Positions 1 through 7,520 of a DNA stretch of 16,225 nucleotides are shown in pieces. The notes beneath the pieces are model-generated. The model ran no database searches, was not told where the DNA came from, and saw only the letters and a program-made list of their open reading frames with translations. This DNA is from Chrysochromulina parva (Eukaryota > Haptophyta > Prymnesiales > Chrysochromulinaceae). A program made the translations under genes and the position numbers. The number at the start of each line of letters is the position of its first letter. The first letter of the stretch is position 1. The stretch is taken from assembly GCA_002887195.1 (NCBI GenBank), contig PJAB01001220.1:1-16225 (forward strand). The letters are read 5' to 3'.

Positions 1-196
1 AATATGTGCCAATATGCGCGATCTGGTATGATAGGTTCGTGCGCGGAGCAAAGGGACTAGGGTCACATTCTGGCTCCGTCGAAGACATACGGACGCCCCT
101 CCCTCTCCCAGCCCCTTGCGGTACCGGTACTATGGACGGGGTCCTCCCGACGAGTGCAGGCTCGATCGATCGGCACCCCCCTCCGTCCGCGCAACG

Positions 197-3100
197 ATGC
201 TGTGTCTTCTGACCTCAGCCCTGGCCATCGACGTGACAATCCTGCGCCCGGCCGCTGCCGGCTGGAAACGAACGCAGTGCGGCGGGGCCACCGGCACGAC
301 CGACCTGCCGACGAAATGGGCATCACAAGTGTCGCCGTCCGAGCCGCCGCTGCCCGAGTACCCACGCCCGACTCTCGTGCGCAGTCCCCACGGCATCTTT
401 GACCGCGACAAGGGTGACGATACCACGTGGCGGACGCTCAACGGACTCTGGGAGTGGCAGCCCGCCGCATCGGCCACAGCCCCTCCGCCGTTTGGGCAGA
501 CGCTCGCTGGCTCTATCCTCGTGCCCTTCCCGATCGAGTCGTGCCTCTCGGGCGTGGCTCCCAAGAGCAGCAGTGCGTACGTCGACCGCTCCTTTTATCG
601 GCTCGTCGTACAGCCGCGCCCCGCAAAGCAAGGCTCCCGCATGATGCTCCGCTTCGGCGCGGTCAACTGGCAAGCGGCGGTGTACCTCAACGGCGCGCTC
701 GCCACCAACCACACCGGGGGGTACGACGGCTTCGAGGTGGAGGTGACCACGGCGTGGCGCAAGGCGTCCGCGTCCGCATTGTCCGACGGACGTGGCAGCA
801 CCGCCCAGATCGACGAGATCGACGAGATCGACGAGATCGCCGAGATTGGCGAGATCGAGATCCTGATCGCCGTCTTCAACCCGGCGGACCGCGGCGCGCA
901 GCCCAACGGGAAGGCGCGCATCTCCGCGATCTCGAGCCCGGGAGGTGACACGTACACGCCCGCATCGGGGCTGTGGCAGTCGGTGTGGCTCGAGGAGGTG
1001 CCCGCCGTCTTCATCTCGCGCGTCCAGATCGCGCAAAATGACCCGACGACGCTCACGGCCACCGCACACCTCGCGCTGCCGCAGACGGAGCAGACTGACA
1101 CGCCCTCGCACACGCCCTTTCACACGCCCTTTCACGCGCCCTCGAGTGCGCTCAACACGGCGCCGCGCCTCGACGACAGGATGCTCCTGTACGAGGTGCT
1201 CGGCACGGCGCCTTCACAGCAGGTGATCGCATCTGGCAGCGCACTCGCGGGCACGCCCCTCCGCCTCACCATCCCGGAGCCGCGGCTTTGGTCGCCCGAC
1301 ACGCCATTCCTGTACGACCTGCGCGTCACCTGCGCCGCGTGCGGCGCGTCGAACAGCGCCGTCGTGGGCGCCGACGGCCGCACCGGCGGGCGCACCGGCG
1401 GGCGCGCTGCATTGGGCGCGCTGCATTGGGCGCGCTCCGGCGGGCGCGCTGCATTGGGCGCGCACGAGGGCGGCGACGTGGTGATGGCCTACTTTGGCCT
1501 TCGGACGTTTGAAGTGGATGCGTTTCCCGCGCGAAGGCGTCGAACAGCCCAAGCCACGCCGAGCACCGCCGGCTCACCACGCGCCGTGTCGAGCAGCGGC
1601 ACAACGCGCGCCGTGTCGAGCAGCGGCACGGGCGACACCCACTACACCACGCCGCGCGCCGTGTCGGGCTACACCCACTACACCACGTTGCTCGTGGGGC
1701 CTGACCTGATGACGACCAACCTGAGCCTTTCACAGGTAGCTGATTGCGACTGATGACGACTGATTGCGACTGATGACGACTGATGACGACCAACCTGAGC
1801 CTTTCACAGGCGGAGAGCCTCTGCGACGCGGACGTGCGCTGCGTGGGCTTCACCTACCCTTCCAAGGACCCCGCCGTACCGGCTGGCCCTGTCCCATGCA
1901 CGCTCAAGCGCGCCGCGAAGCTCTACTTCACCTCGGACGAGTGGCAAACGTACCTGCGACTGATTGCGACTGATTGCGACTGATTGCGACTGATTGCGAC
2001 TGATTGCGACTGATTGCGACTGATTGCGACTTATTGCGACTGATTGCGAGTGGCAAACGTACCTGCGCCCCGTGCACGCCGTCGCGCGCCCTCAGCTCAA
2101 CGGCCGGCCGCATGCAAGTGCTCATGACGGCGCCTCGCTCCCCACAGGTACCTGCGCCCCGTGCACGCCGTCGCGCGCCCTCAGCTCAACGGCCACCCCA
2201 TCTTCCTTGCGGGCTGGCTCGACCAATCTTACTGGCCGGATGGTCTGTACACAGCCCCTACCGACGAGGCGCTCGCTTTTGACGTACGCCCTGATGGCTG
2301 ATTGCGACTGATTGCAACTGATTGCGGCTGATTGCGGCTCCTACCGACGAGGCGCTCGCCTTTGACGTACGCCCTGATCCCCCCCGATCGCCCCACTGAG
2401 TGCGACTGATTGCCCCAGAATGACCACTGATGATTTGATCGCAGGTTGGTGCCGTCGCGTCGCTCCTCTGATGACCACTGATGACCACTGATGATCGCAG
2501 GTGGCCACTGATGATCACTGATGACCACTGATGATCGCAGGTTGGTGCCGTCGCGTCGCTCGGCTTCAATACGATCCGACTGCACCAAAAGGTGAATCCG
2601 GAGCGTTGGTACTACGCTGCGGATCGTCTGGGCGTGCTTGTGATGCAGGTGTGCACGCCTCCGACTGGTGTGAACGCCTCAGACCGGATTGTTGTCTGAC
2701 TGGCCTCGGATGGCCTCTGACTGGCCTTGAGTCGCCTCAGCCTGGTGTGAACGCCTCAGACCAGTGTGAACGCCTCAGACCGGATGGCCTCTGAGTGGCC
2801 TCGAGTCGCCTCTGAGCTGCCTCGGCGTGCTGATGCCGCAGGACGCGGTGCAAAAGTACGGCGGCGCGTCGAATGCAACCATCGCGTTCTTCGAGTCCGA
2901 CTTGGTCGCCATGATCCGCGGCCGTGGTAACCACCCCTCCATAGTGCAGTGGGAGACCTTCAACGAAGACGATTGCTGGAAGGTCTTTGTGACGAAACCA
3001 CACACGGTCGCGGATGTCGTACAGCTCGCACGGCGCACGGATTGGCAAGGGAGGCCGGTAGACACCGATTCGGGCGGCGGAGATGACTATGACGAAGCGG

Positions 3101-5405
3101 GCGACGTGAACGATATCCATTCCTACCCGTACCCGGGCGACCCCATCCCGTCGCCCAATAAGTATGCGACGACGCACAGCGAGCTCGGCGAGCTCGGCGG
3201 CATGCAAGTGCTCATCACGGCGTTCGCGTCATCGCCCCCCACAGGTATGCGATGCTCGGCGAGTTTGGCGGCATCGGATCCTTCACTCTCGACAAGGAGT
3301 GGGTGCCCGGAGGCTGTTACACGTACCTGCATGTGAACACCTCACAACTTGTGGCCGACACGTACATCAACATGACCGAGACGATGATTCGAGAGCAGGT
3401 GCGCTGGCGCGGTCTGGTTTCCACCTTATCTCCATAGCGCGGCCTGCTCCCCCCCATACCCGACGCGCCCTGCTCCCCCCATGCCGCACGCTGCTAATGA
3501 GAACACCAATCAACCATTCAATTCTTGTCTGAAGAGGTGCACCTCATCTTGAGGTCACCCCATGAGGTCAAGCATGAATCTCACGAATTCCGAGCAGCCT
3601 CTGCCGACCTTCTCCTACCCTCAACCCCCATTTCTAATTTGTCGGAAAATCCCCTCCCAAAGATAGCCTCCCTGACAGCGCCGCGTTTGCATGCAATCCC
3701 CTCCCAAAGATGTCCTCTGACTACATCGCGTTTGCATGCAGGTGCCGCGTGGCCTCGCCTCGTCCATCTACACCCAGATCACCGACGTTGAGCTCGAGTG
3801 TGATGGCTTCTTTAATTACGACCGCACTCCGAAGCTCTCGGACGCCCAGTCGTTGGCGGTCTTCGAGGCGAATCAAAAGCTCATTCGTGCCGGCAGCGCC
3901 CCGATGCTCTCGGCGTTACCAAACGCGGCGAAGGGGGCAGTGAAGGCACGGGAGGCGATGGAGGAGGCGACGCAAAAGACGGAGGCGGCGGAGGCGGCGG
4001 ACGCGGCGGAGGCGGCGGAGGCGGCGGACGCGGCGGAGGCGATCCATACGAGTCCATCGCCGCCGCCCTCGTATGACAGCTGGAAGCTTGTGATGCTGAC
4101 TGAGGCGGCGGCCGCCCGTGGCGCCGTCTGCTTGGATGGCTCCACTGCAGGCTACTACGTCGAGCGCGGCGCGGCGCGCGGGATCCTGTTGCACCTTCAA
4201 GGCGGCGGCTGGTGCACGAGCCTGGCGGACTGCCGGTCGCGTGCGGACACATTCCTGGGCTCGTCGGCGAACTTTGCGCAGGATCGGGACGGCATCCTCG
4301 ATGGGTGCGGATACGACTGACGACGACTGATGACGACTGATGACGACTGATGACGACTGATGACGACTGATGACGACTGATGACGACTGATGACGACTGA
4401 TGACGACTGATGACGACTGATGACGACTGATGGGTGCGGATACAACGGAACGCCCTCGCCGGCCGCATGCAAGTGCTCATCACGGCGCCCCCCCCCCTCG
4501 CCCACAGGTACGACGGAGGCGCGCATGGGCTCTTCTCGAACTCGTCAACGGTCAACCCCAGCTTCCATAACTGGACCAAGGTGTACGTGCGCTACTGCGA
4601 CGGCGGCTCCTTCTCGGGCGATGCGCTCGCGACGGCGCCCGACGGCAAGACGCTGCACTTGCGCGGTCGGCGCATCCTCGACGCCGTCCTCGACGCGCTG
4701 GTCGAGCGCGAGGGCTTCGCACTCGGAGACACACTCGTCGCGAGCGGCTGCTCGGCAGGGGGGCTCGCCATCTGGCTGCACCTCGACTACATGACAGAGT
4801 ACCTGGGTACCAAACTGAGCGGTCGAGCGAACGTGCTGGGCGTGCCGGAGTGCGGTCTCTTCATGGACCTGCCCACCGCCAGTGGCACTCCGCAGATGAC
4901 GCCCGCCTACCGCGCCGTCGCTCAGATGCAGAATGCCACCGCGGCGGGGGGCAACCTGAACGCGGGCTGCCTCGCCGCCTACCCAGCTCCCGAGCAGTGG
5001 CGTTGCTTCCTCGCGCAGTACGTGTTGCCGCACGTGCGCACGCCCTTCTTCGCCGTCAACTCGGTCTACGACTCGTGGCAGACGGTCAACATCCTCAACG
5101 CCACCGCTGAGTGCGCGAGCAATCCGAGCGCTTGCACCTCTGCCGAGACCGCCGCCATCGAACGCCTACGCACCACGATGCTCGGGAACCTGAGCGCTGT
5201 GCCGGGCGCCTACTCCACCTCGTTCTTCACGTACAACTGCGCGACGCACTGTGGCCAGATGGCCCACGACGACCGCTGGGCCGTGCTCCAGGACGGCGCG
5301 CTCTCCTTGCGGGACCGTTTAGGCCGTTGGATACTCAGCGGCGAGGCACACCGGTCGGTTGCCCCAGCGGGATGGGGACCGGCGGAGCAGCCGTCGTGCA
5401 AGTGA
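197..5405 (+). CDS. Secreted GH2 glycosidase / PAN-like / pectinacetylesterase (CE13, Notum-like) fusion; join(197..1735,1810..1949,2148..2283,2541..2648,2842..3161,3245..3398,3742..4304,4508..5405)
   Basis: Eight exons keep one frame (intron phases 0,2,0,0,2,0,2) and give 1285 residues. The ATG at 197 opens a signal-peptide-like MLCLLTSALAIDV; in-frame codons before it offer only a TTG. Residues about 61-268 match the GH2 sugar-binding domain and 270-440 an Ig-like domain. About 498-560 form a Cys-containing PAN/apple-like insert (SLCDADVRCVGFTY). The TIM barrel follows (GFNTIRLHQKVNPERW), with acid/base Glu683 in TFNE and nucleophile Glu754 in GEFGG. An Ala/Glu-rich linker (about 859-901) leads to the esterase domain (about 909-1285), with Ser1069 in GCSAGG, Asp1175 in VYDSWQ and His1234 in CATHCG. 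Family knowledge says GH2 enzymes remove terminal beta-linked sugars and CE13 enzymes deacetylate pectin or lipids. The exact substrate is unknown. The fusion rests on one uninterrupted exon (3742-4304) that carries the end of GH2 and the start of the esterase. Confidence 0.85.
807..862 (+). repeat. In-frame GAGATCGAC minisatellite in exon 1
   Basis: Near-perfect 9-base units encode an Ile-Asp-Glu run inside the GH2 sugar-binding domain, between the strand ending near SALSDGRG and the ILIAVFNP strand. It probably forms an acidic surface loop. A similar GATCGA array occurs in the kinase gene at 9365-9406, so short repeats of this type are not gene-specific here. Confidence 0.8.
1379..1464 (+). 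repeat. In-frame GC-rich tandem repeats in exon 1
   Basis: Units of CGCACCGGCGGG, then GCGCTGCATTGGGC, repeat two to three times each. They encode a Gly/Arg/Ala-rich stretch inserted between the Ig-like strand LYDLRVTC and the conserved MAYFGLRTFEV segment. Related GH2 enzymes would normally have only a short loop here, so this is either a disordered insert or unrecognised non-coding sequence. Confidence 0.75.
1579..1687 (+). repeat. In-frame duplications before the PAN-like insert
   Basis: The stretch GCGCCGTGTCGAGCAGCGGC occurs twice, and ACACCCACTACACCACG occurs twice about 38 bases apart. They encode repeated RAVSSSGT and THYTT peptides. This is local tandem duplication in coding sequence, of the same kind seen next to the introns. 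Confidence 0.75.
1736..1809 (+). other. Intron 1 (74 bases, GT..AG, phase 0), carrying a duplicate of the upstream exon end
   Basis: The donor is CACAG|GTAGCT and the acceptor TTTCACAG|GCGG. The 29 bases that end exon 1 (1707-1735) are repeated exactly as the last 29 bases of the intron (1781-1809), so the acceptor is a copy of the exon end. Between the copies lie TGATTGCGAC/TGATGACGAC units containing in-frame stops. Removing it joins LSLSQ to AESLC in frame. Confidence 0.8.
1961..2050 (+). repeat. TGATTGCGAC ten-base array in intron 2
   Basis: There are seven perfect TGATTGCGAC units, then TTATTGCGAC and a terminal TGATTGCGA. Copies of the donor region (GAGTGGCAAACGTACCTGCG) lie on both sides, at 1939 and 2049. 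Each junction between units reads CTGAT, which fits the YTNAY branch-point consensus. The units contain frequent stops, so the array must be spliced out. Confidence 0.95.
2110..2132 (+). mobile_element. Introner-like core, copy A (intron 2)
   Basis: It reads GCATGCAAGTGCTCAT, then G, then ACGGCG, followed by a C-rich tract and CCCACAG at 2147. It is identical to copies at 3200-3222 and 4465-4487 except for one G/C position. It sits in the same place relative to the acceptor in all three introns. No transposase, terminal inverted repeat or long body is visible, so 'mobile' is an inference from repetition and flanking duplication. Confidence 0.6.
2284..2540 (+). other. Intron 3 (257 bases, phase 0), with nested copies of both splice-site flanks
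   Basis: The donor is TTTGAC|GTACGCC and the acceptor GATCGCAG|GTTGGT. The exon 3 end plus donor (about 2257-2295) recurs at about 2340-2378, and the exon 4 start with its acceptor (about 2532-2560) recurs at about 2438-2466. Ten-base TGATTGCGAC- and TGATGACCAC-type units fill the rest. Only the last acceptor leads into GH2 sequence (VGAVASLGFNTIRLHQ), which fixes the boundary. Confidence 0.8.
2649..2841 (+). other. Intron 4 (193 bases, phase 0), GGCCTCTGAC-type repeats
   Basis: The donor is GATGCAG|GTGTGC and the acceptor GATGCCGCAG|GACGCG. Internal imperfect repeats include GTGTGAACGCCTCAGACC (three copies) and GGCCTCTGACTGGCCT. The bases before the acceptor (GGCGTGCTGATGCCGCAG) resemble the exon 4 end (GGCGTGCTTGTGATGCAG). 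Splicing joins LGVLVMQ to DAVQKYGG, as in other GH2 enzymes. Confidence 0.85.
3162..3244 (+). other. Intron 5 (83 bases, phase 2), the simplest introner-like intron
   Basis: The intron starts GTATGCGA and exon 6 also starts GTATGCGA; similarity continues, with gaps, for about 30 bases (GCTCGGCGAG, GGCGGCAT). The rest is the shared core (3200-3222), a pyrimidine-rich tract and CCCCACAG. There is no minisatellite. Splicing restores PNKYAMLGEFGG, the GH2 nucleophile segment, so the intron interrupts coding sequence five codons before the catalytic Glu. Confidence 0.85.
3200..3222 (+). mobile_element. Introner-like core, copy B (intron 5)
   Basis: It has the same GCATGCAAGTGCTCAT start as copies A and C, with C at the variable position, then ACGGCG. 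The CTCAT branch-point-like A at 3214 lies 30 bases before the acceptor G at 3244. Confidence 0.6.
3399..3741 (+). other. Intron 6 (343 bases, phase 0), with a tandem duplication at its 3' end
   Basis: The donor is GAGCAG|GTGCGCTGG and the acceptor GCATGCAG|GTGCCGCGTGG. The first part is C-rich and the middle is less GC-rich. AATCCCCTCCCAAAGAT occurs at 3648 and 3695, and CGCGTTTGCATGCA at 3682 and 3727, a tandem duplication of about 46 bases reaching the acceptor. Splicing joins TETMIREQ to VPRGLASSIYTQITDVE, which is conserved GH2 sequence. The shared core is absent. Confidence 0.85.
4316..4432 (+). repeat. TGATGACGAC ten-base array in intron 7
   Basis: Ten perfect units (read as TGACGACTGA, 4331-4430) plus flanking partial units. 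As in intron 2, the array is bracketed by copies of the donor region and repeats CTGAT once per ten bases. Confidence 0.95.
4465..4487 (+). mobile_element. Introner-like core, copy C (intron 7)
   Basis: Identical to copy B over 23 bases and preceded by the same GGCC as copy A. The branch-point-like A at 4479 lies 28 bases before the acceptor G at 4507, with a run of C between. Confidence 0.6.
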
Positions 5406-5631
5406 GTACGACGCGTGGTGAGCGTTGAGCTGGCTTGCCTTGGGGGCCGGGGCAACGGAGGCGGCGGCGGGGAGAGCAGGGGAAGAGGGGTATTAGAGTC
5501 TCTAACACACTGTTCACACCTGCGGTGGAACGTGAAAACAGACGCGTGCTTTCGCGGAATCGGATAGAATCGCGAGGACGTCTGAACATCCGCGGTCGAT
5601 CGTCGCGAGCTTCGAGACCGCTCCGGGCCCC

Positions 5632-7380
5632 ATGTGCCAATCACCGAGTGCCATGGCCGCCGGCACCACATCCACCAACAGCAGTAGGTGCAAAGCACTG
5701 CAAGGTGGCGCCACCCGACTGTCGTCGTCGTCGCTGGAGGCTGTCGACGCACTTGTGGTGGCCGACAGCAGCAGAGGCAGTTCGAAGATCAGCGCGGAGG
5801 TGAGCAAGGTCTTCAGGCTCGCCTGGCCACAGTCTACCGCGCAGCTCTGCGCGTTCGCTCCCGGGACCATTCTTCTGCTGGCCGTGGGCCATCTGCCAAA
5901 CGGCGCCGTGCTCGTCGGTGCCGCGGGGATGGCTCTCATGTACGCCAATTTTTCGCAAAAGATGCTGCTGCTCTCGACCACGTTTGGAGCGACGCCACTA
6001 TTCTCGCAAGCATTCGGCGCTGGCAACCACCACCGCGTGGGCCATCTCCTGATGAGGGTGCTCATCCTGCACACCCTCCTCGCGGCGTGCGCAGCCGTGC
6101 CGTTGACTGCTGCCGCGGGCTTCCTCTTCTCCCTCGCCGGGCTGCCAGAGGAGGTGACCCAACCCGCCCAGACCTTCTTGTGGATTCGGCTCGTGGGCGT
6201 GCCCGGGATGATCCTCTTCGTCGACGTCCAATGCTTCCTGAACGCGCAGCGCTTCGTCCAGCTGCCGATGCTCGTGATGGTCGCCGGAGCCCTCACCCAG
6301 GCTGCCCTTGTGACCGCGCTCACACGGCCCTCGGTGCTCGGGTTCGAGGGTGCGCCCTGGGCGTTGACCATCGTCGAGCTCGCCCAGGGCCTCGCGATCT
6401 ACGCCGCCGCGCCCTGCTTGCTTCGGCGGCACAAGCTGCGCACATGGCCTGCGTGGGTTCGCGACGCCCGACATGCTTTCGAAGGCTGGGTGGACATTGT
6501 GACCCGAGGCGGGCCCGCGTGCGTGATGATCATGTCCGAATGGGGCGGGTGGGAGTGCACCCTCTTCGTGGCGAGCGGGCTCTGCTCGCGCGCGAGCTCA
6601 AGTGCCCAGAACGGCGCGATGAACGAGCCGCCACTCTCCCCGATGAGCAACGGCTCGAGCCCCGCCCTTTCCCACAGCGCGAGCTGCCCCGCGATCGAGG
6701 CGATCCCGATCTGCACCACGATCTTCGTGTGCCAGTTCCTGGTGGCCTTCGGGCCTGGGCTCGCCGCGAACATTCGGGTGGGCAACCTACTTGGAGCGGG
6801 GCGCCCGCGGGAGGCCATCTTTTGTGCGCGTGTCGCGTGGTGCATGGCGATGGCCATTACGTTGGTTGAGGCGGTCGTGCTGCTCAGCCTACGCGATCCG
6901 ATTGCCGCCGCCTTCGTGGACGACGCCGAGGTGCGCGCGCACGTCGCCCGGCTGCTCCCGTACACGACACTGTACTCGTGCCTCGCCACGTGCGTCTCGG
7001 GCTTCTCACAGCAGATACTCTTTGGTGTGGGTGCCCGGCTACGCGTCGCCGCGACGATCAACCTCGTCGCCTTCTTCGGCGTGGGTCTGCCGTTGGGGAC
7101 GCTGCTCGCGTTTCACGCCAGCATGGACGAGGAGGGCATTTGGCTCGGGCTCGTGGTCGCGATGATCCTCGCGCTGATCGGCCAGTACGCCTACCTCTAC
7201 CTGGCCATCGATTGGCATGCTGCCGCGCAGAAGGCACGCCAGCGAGCCCTGTCCGATGCGAGCGCGACGACGACGACGACCAGCGACGACTACGGCTGTT
7301 CGGACAGCGTTGGCCTGGCGGCGATGGATGCAGCGGCTGTGGTAGAGAGAGTAGCCCCAGTTGTTGGTAACGGGGTATAA
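5632..7380 (+). CDS. MATE-family multidrug/toxin extrusion-type transporter
   Basis: The 582-residue intronless reading frame has about twelve hydrophobic segments and two MATE-type half repeats. The conserved FGATPLFSQAFGAGN lies in the first half and NIRVGNLLGAGRPREA in the second, after an EWGGWE segment like the TM7 region of plant and animal members. The family exports organic cations, metabolites or xenobiotics using a proton or sodium gradient. A Ser/Pro-rich insert of about 35 residues (from about residue 318) sits between TM7 and TM8, probably in a loop, and the C-terminal tail has a Thr run. The first ATG (5632) has weak context; the ATG at 5653 has a strong one (GCCATGG) and would remove seven residues. 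The gene lies 226 bases after gene 1 on the same strand. The substrate cannot be read from the sequence. Confidence 0.9.
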   Translation: MCQSPSAMAAGTTSTNSSRCKALQGGATRLSSSSLEAVDALVVADSSRGSSKISAEVSKVFRLAWPQSTAQLCAFAPGTILLLAVGHLPNGAVLVGAAGMALMYANFSQKMLLLSTTFGATPLFSQAFGAGNHHRVGHLLMRVLILHTLLAACAAVPLTAAAGFLFSLAGLPEEVTQPAQTFLWIRLVGVPGMILFVDVQCFLNAQRFVQLPMLVMVAGALTQAALVTALTRPSVLGFEGAPWALTIVELAQGLAIYAAAPCLLRRHKLRTWPAWVRDARHAFEGWVDIVTRGGPACVMIMSEWGGWECTLFVASGLCSRASSSAQNGAMNEPPLSPMSNGSSPALSHSASCPAIEAIPICTTIFVCQFLVAFGPGLAANIRVGNLLGAGRPREAIFCARVAWCMAMAITLVEAVVLLSLRDPIAAAFVDDAEVRAHVARLLPYTTLYSCLATCVSGFSQQILFGVGARLRVAATINLVAFFGVGLPLGTLLAFHASMDEEGIWLGLVVAMILALIGQYAYLYLAIDWHAAAQKARQRALSDASATTTTTSDDYGCSDSVGLAAMDAAAVVERVAPVVGNGV

Positions 7381-7384
7381 ATAG
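7376..7384 (+). promoter_or_regulatory. TATA-like box TATAAATAG overlapping the MATE stop codon
   Basis: TATAAATAG matches the TATA consensus and includes the TAA stop of the MATE gene (7378-7380). It lies 137 bases before the DUF1415 ATG. A start site about 30 bases downstream would give a leader of roughly 115 bases. No transcript evidence is available. Confidence 0.45.
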
Positions 7385-7443
7385 CAGTTTAGTGTAAGAA
7401 ACGGTTCACAGCTCGACGTCTGGTAAGCGTTGGAGCAACACAA

Positions 7444-7518
7444 ATGTCACACTCGCATTTTCAGATGATCGAACTGTGCGTTCACAGCGCTCGCCTTTTC
7501 GCTTCCACCGAAAAGTGA
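7444..7518 (+). other. Possible upstream ORF (24 codons) in the DUF1415 leader
   Basis: An ATG at 7444 opens 24 codons ending in TGA at 7516-7518, two bases before the main ATG at 7521. It would be the first AUG of a transcript started from the TATA-like box. TTTTCAG just before a second ATG (7465) could instead be a splice acceptor. Confidence 0.35.
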
Positions 7519-7520
7519 AG

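Larger units (their letters stand above)
1950..2147 (+). other. Intron 2 (198 bases, phase 2), minisatellite plus introner-like 3' end
   Basis: The donor is CAAAC|GTACCTGCG and the acceptor CCCCACAG|GTACCTGCG, so the intron start and the next exon start are the same nine bases. Inside are a ten-base array (1961-2050), a second copy of the donor region, a copy of about 47 bases of exon 3 start, and the shared core at 2110-2132. Splicing gives EWQTYLRPV in frame, with conserved GH2 sequence following (LNGHPIFLAGWLDQS). Confidence 0.85.
4305..4507 (+). other. Intron 7 (203 bases, phase 2), minisatellite plus introner-like 3' end
   Basis: The donor is GATGG|GTGCGGATAC and the acceptor CGCCCACAG|GTACGACGG. 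Inside are about eleven ten-base units, a second copy of the donor region (GATGGGTGCGGATAC, near 4429), and core copy C. Other donors nearby would put the esterase domain out of frame; this one gives GILDGYDGGAHGLFSN. Confidence 0.75.

Noticed and set aside
116..196. N-terminal extensions of gene 1 and others from TTG or GTG codons
   Set aside because: A eukaryotic gene is expected to start at ATG; the ATG at 197 opens a signal-peptide-like sequence, and ATGs at 7521, 11188 and 13091 were chosen on the same ground.
323..1135. Long antisense ORF opposite exon 1 of gene 1
   Set aside because: Composition follows from GC-rich codons of the GH2 frame on the other strand; no recognisable domain.
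1961..2050. Ten-base array considered as a CRISPR array
   Set aside because: Units abut without spacers, lie inside a eukaryotic intron, and are far too short.
2438..2500. Earlier acceptors GATCGCAG in intron 3 as the true exon 4 start
   Set aside because: Only the acceptor at 2540 continues into conserved GH2 barrel sequence; the others meet stops or lose the frame.
4320..4434. Gene 1 split into two genes, with the esterase starting anew near 4434
   Set aside because: The exon before the array already encodes the esterase N-terminal part (LHLQGGGWC), and the GT donor at 4305 restores the frame exactly.
5688..6869. 393-codon + frame overlapping the MATE gene
   Set aside because: Arg/Pro-rich shadow frame; the MATE frame has membrane segments and family motifs.
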